NCBI GenBank assembly: GCA_963932145.1
Contig: OZ010580.1
Span: 5,020,834 to 5,084,833 of the forward strand
DNA from: Acanthosepion lycidas
Taxonomy: Eukaryota; Mollusca; Cephalopoda; Sepiida; Sepiidae
Reading direction: 5' to 3'
Length of the DNA stretch: 64,000 nt
A program made the position numbers and the translations under genes. Below the pieces are notes generated by a model. That model was not told the origin of the DNA. It ran no database searches and saw only the letters and a program-made list of their open reading frames with translations. Shown here piece by piece: positions 57,379-64,000 of the stretch (position 1 is the stretch's first letter; the number at the start of each line of letters is the position of its first letter).

Positions 57379-57999
57379 GTTTCATTAAATACCATTGACA
57401 AGATACTGCGGCTAAGTTTTTATTTAATTTTTCTTGTGTTATTATAATTTTCATCTTTTCTGGACATGAATTCCTGATAAATCCAAATTCATAAACAATT
57501 ATATTAGAAATACTACAACAAGCCTAACAAGAAATCTCAAATTATATCTTTCCAACCATAGATCAATTAGGTCCCATTTATGGAGACCTAACAAACTCTA
57601 TCCAGAACATATTCTTTGATAATATAAATATAATAGCCTTATCCACATGTAAAAAAAAAAAGGCTAAAAATAATGGAAGCATTATTAATAAAAAAGAAAA
57701 GCCAACACTCAATAATATCAACTATAAACACAGCCACAATGTGTTAAACGTGTTTGTAAAATAAAACCTTCCTATAACTCTAGATACATACATAAAACAA
57801 TCCATACATTTAGTTAAAAGTAAAAATAAAATCATCCTTGATAATGGCTAAAAGTATATCCAAAAGCACTTGGACATGCAAAACATTTTGAGTTTCTACA
57901 TAATTTATGTCCAGAAAAGAAGAAAATTATAAGAACACAAGAAAAATTAAATAAAAACTTAACCTCAGTACCTTGTCAGTTGTATTTAATGAAACTTGT
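57379..57999. mobile_element. Fold-back element with about 100-bp arms
   Basis: 57379-57473 (AAGTTTTTATTTAATTTTTC, TTATAATTTTC, TTTTCTGGACAT) is the inverted complement of 57897-57999 with a few mismatches. The 425-bp interior is AT-rich with no recognised coding sequence. Confidence 0.8.
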
Positions 58000-58091
58000 A
58001 TAAAAGAGGGATTGTTGTCTAAATACACCATTTTATATAGTGACTGATTTTCTGCAAAACAAAAATTTTCTTTGTTCATGAACAATGAGAT

Positions 58092-58206
58092 ATATAGTGT
58101 GTGGCAGAAATACTTCCCACATAATGTTAAGAGATTAGCTAGATGAAGACACCATTGCCACTAATGTCTTGCCATTATGTGGGAAGTATTTCTGCCACAC
58201 CCTGTA
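58092..58206. mobile_element. MITE-4 copy
   Basis: GTGTGGCAGAAATACTTCCC at both ends in inverted orientation; the core GAAGACACCATTGCCACTAA is shared with the inverted copy at 42584-42697. Confidence 0.85.
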
Positions 58207-59133
58207 TAAAATAGTGCACAGTGAGTGGTGGTGGTAATTAAATGGTGCTTGGTGTGTGTATGGCAAGGTATTTCTATTTGACTTTTTATTTAGTTTTTCT
58301 AACTTCTGACTAAGTTGTTTTATGTCAGAATTAACTTCCAAAGTTTCTTTATTGTATCTAGTGAGTACATTTGTCACTACAGTTATTATCAAGAATTGTG
58401 TGTTTAGCAAATTCTCACCTTTCTTAATTCAAGCAGGCTAAGAAACACCAGAATTTGCAAAACACCCAATACTAATAACATGCAAAACTAATCCTATTTT
58501 ATTTGTGCTTGTCCCTCCTTTTGTTAGTTTGCACGACCTGCCAATATCTCATAAATAATATATGATTTTGTTATGATAGTATAGAAAAAAAAAGACACTA
58601 CCTAGTTTCAGTGACAGAGATATAAAGAAAGAATTTTTTAACGTCTCCTGTCAATACCTCATAGATAATGGACTGTTCCATTTTGACTGTATAGAAAAGA
58701 CACTACTTGGTTTCAGTAGGAAATTGAATGAATAAATGCATGAAAGAAGAGAAGATAGAAGTGTTCAATGGCTATTTAAGTGAAATGGAAAAAGTTGTCA
58801 ATTTCAAATCTTTTTCATTTGTACCCACTTCTTAAAATAATGATCAGCATCCATATTTATGATTGTTATTACAATATTTTGTTAAAGTTGTTAAGCTCAA
58901 ATATTTAATGATGTGATAGGGGAATTTCTATAGATATTTTATTGTCATAGAACTTACCATTTGACTTTACACACAATTATTGACTTAATAATTAAGATTC
59001 ATCAGAATATTACAATAGGAAAACCACAAAAATTTTTACAGGTTAAAACTAGTATCTATTAATAATAATAATAAAGTTGGACAGGCCTTGTTGGTATTAT
59101 TAAACATGCACACACAAACACACACATACATTT
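58207..59133. other. Gene-free DNA
   Basis: The minus-strand frame at 58135-58410 overlaps the MITE and lacks homology. Two similar stretches near 58540-58620 and 58645-58710 (ATGGACTG/AGACACTAC..GTTTCAGT) suggest a small local duplication. Confidence 0.45.
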
Positions 59134-59309
59134 GTTTTTTTTAAAATATATTATCATTGCAACACTGAAATTTCTATGTTTCAAAACTGAAACTTCAATT
59201 CAAATTCAATCATAAAATTAAACTTAAAATACAAAAATTGAATTGAAGTTTCAGTTTTGAAACATGGGAATTTCAGTGTTGCAATGATAATATATTTTAA
59301 AAAAAAAAC
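59134..59309. mobile_element. Fold-back element (arms about 75 bp)
   Basis: TTTAAAATATATTATCATTG, CAACACTGAAATTTC and TTTCAAAACTGAAACTTCAA on the left recur as inverted complement on the right; loop about 30 bases. Confidence 0.9.
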
Positions 59310-59412
59310 AATTATAATATTATGCTCTACTGTTGTATCAAGCGCTGTTTTTTTTTTTTTTAAATAAATACTAAGAACTCTGAATTATAAATCTCATTGT
59401 TCTTTCATATTA

Positions 59413-59462
<50 letters not shown>

Positions 59463-60114
59463 ATATGATTCATGAACAAAGATAATATATATATCTCATA
59501 GCATGTCAATTAGAGCAGGAGTTTGGAGTTTGACAATTCTAAATATTTCTCAGATAATAAAACAGTGTAGGTAAAATTCATTTGGATAAACATTTTTTTA
59601 AATTTTGTATTTCCTTTTACCTAAAGGAAGTCTATAAAAAAGAAAATGTAAGTTAGTAGTTTGAAAAATATATTAAACTAAATTTACCTTTCCTTATTGA
59701 ATTCTTTACTAAACATAAATGCAATATGTTTAATAACTGATTTAAACCTGTTACAAATACCATAACCATGACAAACCTCTAAAAAATAATATTAATTAGC
59801 ATAGCTTACCTTGAGCTTGTTTACTACACTCTTACAATATGTCTGCCAGCAGCTGAAGTTTAGTTCATCTTTATTGCACAATGCAATTTCTGCTCAAACA
59901 ACACATGGTGAATACTGCTCCCTATTTTTATTTGACATAATTTCATTTTGTCCTTATGTAATATTTTTATCATTATTACTCATTAAACCCCAGGAGCTTT
60001 TGTCAAAGCCTTTTTATTGAAAAAAGTTAATGTTAATTTAAAGAAACACATAAATAAATAATTTCATTTTCTTTGTCTATTTCAACTAATTGTCCTACAA
60101 ATACTTCTTTTCTT
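59310..60114. other. Gene-free DNA with (TA)n
   Basis: (TA)n at 59417-59458. No homology seen. Confidence 0.5.
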
Positions 60115-60700
60115 TTATGTGCCATGTTCCATCAGGATGTAGGTGATCATGATCCTCCACATCTTCCTGTCCCTTGTAGCTCTTTTTGTTTTCTCCCAAA
60201 CCCTGTTCTACCATCCATTTACACGAGCCTGTCAATTATGTTACACATTGTTTTCATCCGTCTCTGTTTCCCTCACTCTATCCTGTGAGTATCAGATTTT
60301 CCAAGCCCTCCTTCCTCATTACAGGTCTCAAAAATTTCAACTGCCTCTTCCAGATATTAAGTATCAGTTTCCTTTTTGTTTCAGTTTTCTCCAAAACCTT
60401 GTCATTGCTCACAGTTTTGTCCCATGGTATTCTTAGCATCCTTCTGTAGAACCACATTTCTGTTGCTTCAAGTCTCCATTTTTGAGGAGATTGTTCAGCA
60501 TTTGCTGCCATCAGGTAACAGTTCAATACTCCTTTCCTTGTTTCTAATGAAATTTTCCTGTCTCTTAATACTCTGCTTAGCTTTTGGAATGAGTCTTTAG
60601 CCATTCCAATATGTCTTCAGATTTCAATGTCACACTTTCTGCCCTCTATAATTGAAATGTTATTGTTCATCATCAGCTTTAGAATTTATGCATCACTCAA
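60115..60700 (-). pseudogene. LINE-B C-terminal fragment
   Basis: The minus strand reads [60 protein letters not shown] and IWKRQLKFLRPVMRKEGLEN, the LINE-B C-terminus, with a deletion after LNCYL. Confidence 0.85.
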
Positions 60701-61240
60701 ATTGGAATAGGCTGTCTTGCAGCTGAGATGATTTTCTATTTCCCACTGGTTCAGGTGGTCAGTGTTCAATCCCAGATAAAAGTCAGGCTTCTAAATGGTG
60801 GCCTTTTGTCAAGACAGCTAGACATTCTTAACTTGTAAGATTGGCACAACTAAATCTTTCTATGGTCTTAGTCCAAATTAGAAATATGTCAATGGCCAGA
60901 GTTCTTCTCATAAATAAATTTAAAAAATTCCTCATTGTCTTTGAACGCACATAGTGCACACAAACGCACAGTACTTTCCTTCCTTTGTTGCTTAACTCTC
61001 ATGAGTGCAGTAAATAAGCCAATATCATTGAAAGTGAAAGAAATGTTTTTAGGAGATGAACAATGAGTTTTGATTGTTGAGTTGACCAGACTTTGTCCTT
61101 ATGTTAAATTTGAAATTTTCAATCTGTCATCTGTTAACTGTTCTGTAAAGTAATTTGCAACAGTCTAACATTTATAACATGGTTTAGGTAAAATTTGTAG
61201 CAGTCTGTAACTGTTAATTAGCCTACTTCTTTCTTACCTA
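60701..61240. other. Gene-free DNA
   Basis: Nothing recognised. Confidence 0.4.
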
Positions 61241-61620
61241 GCCTACAGCCATATTGCATTGAAACATTGGTTCTCATATGATCATCAAAGTTAGGCTACA
61301 TCAAGCCTGGTCAGTACCAAGATGGGTAACCACTTGGTAATACCAGGTGCTGTAAGCTTGGGTGTGCAGGTTGTGTAATGGATATAGAATTGGAATTGGA
61401 GATCAGAGTTGAGTTCCAATTCCAGTCGGGTTCATTATATTCACTTACGTGCAATTACCCTTGGGAAAAGTATGAGTCTACTTGTTCTCCCTTCATTTTG
61501 ATTAGTATGACTAGTATAAATAAAAATCTTATCTCCAAAAAAAATCTTGTAATCTAAAAATAATTACTGGCTTAAAGTAACCATCAAAAAGTTGATAAGC
61601 CGTAAAAAATACAAATCAAT
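61241..61620 (+). mobile_element. 5S-tRNA chimeric SINE, best-preserved copy
   Basis: 61241-61359 aligns along its whole length with metazoan 5S rRNA: GCCTACAGCCATATTGCATT start, GTTCTCATATGATCATCAAA, AAGCCTGGTCAGTACCAAGA, TGGGTAACCACTTGG and GGTGCTGTAAGCTT end. A tRNA-like part follows (GGTTGTGTAATGGATA; B box GAGTTCCAATTCC) and then a body ending TTGATAAGCCGTAAAAAATA and ACAAATCAATT. It is too diverged to be a working 5S gene. Confidence 0.85.
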
Positions 61621-62093
61621 TATTTCTTACCTTGAAAAAATGTTCTTAATTTTCTGCAACGGATTGAATTTGATTAATGATTAAATATTTTGTCTTTTTT
61701 GTGGAAAATACAAAAATAACTATTTCTTTAAAAGATTGAAAATATTTCAAATATGGTTGTAATTTGTAAGAAATCTTTTGGAAAAATTAAATTAAAATTT
61801 GCAATATATAATTATTGCTAACAATAAAATTCTATATAAAATCTTAAATTGATAGAATATAAATATATATATTATTTAGTAGCTGAGGAAAGAAACTATA
61901 AATTACATATATTAAATATCTAGATTCCCTGTGGTGTGTTGGGTCAGGTCCTCTCCACATGAGGCATTGCTGCAATGCTTTACATAGCAAGTAGGTTATA
62001 GAGAGTAGAGTTGCTAGAACCATACCCAGTGATTTTGAATTCAGAGTTTTCTGTCTCCTATACTGGTTGGCAACCTAAGCTATATATCTCAAT
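61621..62093. other. Gene-free DNA
   Basis: AT-rich, then a mixed-composition stretch at 61920-62090 without recognised homology. Confidence 0.4.
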
Positions 62094-62562
62094 GTCATGT
62101 GTACAAAAAAAGAAATAAGATATTTAAAGGGGAACAACAGGAAACAAACAAAGTTTTTATAGTAAACAAAAAAAAAAGTTTTATTATAATATTAGTGATT
62201 TGGTCATTAGCTAAAAAGAGAAAAAAAAACAAAGTCTTACTGGCAAGAAGTTAAAAATACTTAAAGATAACTTCCGTTGGGAGTTGCTGGGTTTTATGGT
62301 ATAGTTTATGTGTCAGGTCAGCAGAGGGTAGTAAATGGACTGCAGTGAAGCAGATTTCAGCAACAACTTATTTTTTTGAAGTATTTCTGACTTCTTGTTT
62401 GTAAGCCTTTGTGTTTTTCTTTTTTTTCCCCCCTTTTATTTACTGACTAAATCACTAAAATTATAATAAAACTTTTTTTTTTTTGTTTACTATAAACCCT
62501 TTCTTGGTTTTCTGTCATTTCTCTTTAAATGTCTTTATCTTATTTCTTTTGTTGCACATGTG
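62094..62562. mobile_element. Fold-back element with about 120-bp arms
   Basis: Left arm words AAAGAAATAAGATATTTAAA, TTTATAGTAAACAAAAAAAA and GTTTTATTATAATATTAGTG recur as inverted complement at 62440-62562. The interior contains a less AT-rich segment with no recognised gene. Confidence 0.85.
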
Positions 62563-62569
62563 ACACCCA

Positions 62570-62755
62570 GTCTGATAGTTAATCCATAGTTGATGGGTTG
62601 GGGAGAAAAAAATGGATTCTTACTTTTCCTGAGGGTATTTGTATAAAATTGAACACAATAGCCTTGGCTGGAATTTTAACTCTACGGACCAATGCCACTT
62701 GATATGCGAATAACCACTACACTATACATAAATCTAAGGAAGGAATCTAATTTTG
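62570..62755 (-). mobile_element. tRNA-part fragment of the 5S-tRNA SINE
   Basis: On the minus strand: GTATAGTGTAGTGGTTATTC (A-box-like), GAGTTAAAATTCC (B-box-like), then ATACCCTCAGGAAAAGTAAG and TTTTTCTCCCCAACC, matching the body of the copy at 30140-30325. No 5S part here. Confidence 0.6.
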
Positions 62756-63342
62756 CATGAATTATTTTTTATTTATTTATTTTTGTTTCAAGTAAAGTTT
62801 TAAAATGCAAATGGAAAAAATAAAGCTAATGAAAATCATTGATTGTTAATATTTGAATCATCAAGTAGCACTGATATTTTTGTTAAATATTCAGTGTTCT
62901 CAGAATAATGAAATATAATTTGGCAATATTAAATTTGGTATAAACACTTCTTTTTGTTTTATAAATCCTATTCTGTTGCTTCATATATGATCTGATATTA
63001 AGAATGAAATTTTAGTTACAAATATGTTAGTCAAAAATAAAATACCGGTGACCTGAGATATCAATCACTATTGAACTGAATTCTACAAACATGGCACTTT
63101 GCATGGTTTCTAAATTTTACTTAAAAATTTTTTCAAATTTTTATTTTTAGGTACATCTTTAATTTGCATTTTTAAATATGTGTATTTTAAATTTATTGAA
63201 GTAAGCATTTTATGTCTTTTATTTTTTTATTTTCATGATGAATTGTCACCCTTCAAATTTGGTGCTGATAAATTTTTTTAATTTAAAAATTTTTTTTTTT
63301 TTAATGGTAAAATAAAAAAAATTGATGAATTCTTTATTAATG
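62756..63342. other. Gene-free AT-rich DNA
   Basis: Nothing recognised. Confidence 0.45.
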
Positions 63343-64000
63343 CAGGGCCATAGCAGAGACGAGTGTTTTGAGTCGGGATGGGGAGAGCAAAAAAATTTAG
63401 AGTTTAGCCTTAAGTTATCAAAGGCTGCGAACATTGTTAGCAGCAAGAACATTTAAAATTTCCAGTCCCTCTTGATTGGCAGAAATTATCTTTGAAATAA
63501 TAGAGAACTGTCTTTGTTACAAATGAAAGAACTTTACATTTTTTTTGTTTTTGAATGACTACAAGGAAGATATATATTCATTAATGAAGAAAAGAATTAT
63601 TTTTTTTATTTAGTTCTTTTTTTTTTTTTTATTTGGGTCTGAAAAACAACTACAAGAAGAACATTTTAATCTGTATTCACAATACTGCATGTTTAATGTT
63701 TTGGGAAAGATCATGTCTTGAAAATTTCCTAAATAGGAGACTTTGATGTGATTTCCTTTTGGAAAACGAGTTTGCAGCCTCTATTACGTCGATTGAATCA
63801 GTGTCTTTGTGTACAAACATACCTATCAAACTGCCAAATCGCTTTTCACCCATAGCTGATCATAAATATGTTTTAACTCTGACAAGTGCTGACAAATTCT
63901 TTCACTTTCAGTGTTTGTAGCAGACACTAAGAGAATCAGTTTTATGAGCTTTATGACTTCACTAATAAAATTTCTTTGTGTTTCACTTAGGGATCTCACT
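63343..64000 (-). mobile_element. 3' part of a hAT (ZMYM-type) DNA transposon, cut by the window edge
   Basis: The left end reads CAGGGCCATAGCAGAG, the style of terminal repeat used by hAT elements of this type. The minus strand codes for a transposase C-terminus further right. The adjacent octamer TATTAATG (63335-63342) is the candidate target duplication; its partner would be beyond 64000. Confidence 0.65.
63677..64000 (-). pseudogene. hAT transposase C-terminal dimerisation-domain remnant
   Basis: The minus strand reads EVIKLIKLILLVSATNTESE then RICQHLSELKHIYDQLWV; after a frameshift it gives VHKDTDSIDVIEAANSFSKR and KSHQSLLFRKFSRHDL, ending at a stop at 63677-63679. This is the usual end of ZMYM1-like hAT transposases (LP.TN..SER.FS.LR.IKTYLR.. 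then HK..TD.ID...). Stops and a frameshift mark it as dead. The catalytic core lies outside the window. Confidence 0.75.

Noticed and set aside
61241-61359. Functional 5S rRNA gene
   Set aside because: Many substitutions, loss of the conserved Box C sequence and a direct join to a tRNA-like SINE body; no terminator T run at its end.

Overview
This window looks like animal nuclear DNA from a mollusc, most likely a cephalopod. It is AT-rich, its one gene has kilobase-scale introns, and it is packed with tRNA- and 5S-derived SINEs, fragments of several LINE families, a Penelope-like fragment, mariner and hAT remnants, fold-back elements and long poly-T runs. The taxonomic call is inference from repeat style and protein similarity; nothing here identifies a species.

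Only one host gene can be supported: a platelet-activating-factor acetylhydrolase (PLA2G7/PAFAH2 family) on the + strand. Eight coding exons run from 27548 to the stop at 55316. All seven junctions are GT-AG, the phases agree, and the joined reading frame is 370 residues. It carries the GHSFGG nucleophile motif (Ser 218), an LDGWM aspartate (241) and an RGTCHQ histidine (296), the expected catalytic triad. Roughly the first 40-60 residues of the family are missing; no upstream exon was found, so the 5' end is probably far upstream or outside the window.

Layout: 1-8 kb holds a LINE-B fragment split by an inverted SINE-1 dimer, a second such dimer, a 5S-tRNA SINE, a Penelope-like fragment and a MADE1-like mariner MITE. 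8-16 kb is mostly AT-rich with a 30-bp repeat plus hairpin at 10.4 kb and a 28-bp minisatellite at 14.7-15.4 kb that abuts a LINE-A 3' end. 16.9-17.85 kb holds a broken mariner with long inverted arms. 20-27 kb holds a LINE-A end, fold-back elements and a LINE-B end. 27.5-55.3 kb is the gene, with every intron carrying retroelement or transposon fragments. These include a nested LTR, a 775-bp insert with a 9-bp target duplication, a hAT MITE, and five or so LINE-A 3' ends stacked in one orientation at 52.3-54.9 kb. 55.3-57 kb is the probable 3' UTR with a 330-bp pyrimidine tract. 57.3-64 kb holds three long fold-backs, a LINE-B end, a well-preserved 5S-tRNA SINE and the 3' end of a hAT transposon running off the right edge.

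I see no prokaryotic-style operon, CRISPR array or functional RNA gene. The most unusual signals are the near-total strand bias of long poly-T runs (about 20 of T, none of A), splice acceptors built on simple repeats, inverted SINE dimers with target duplications, and a chimeric 5S-tRNA SINE family.
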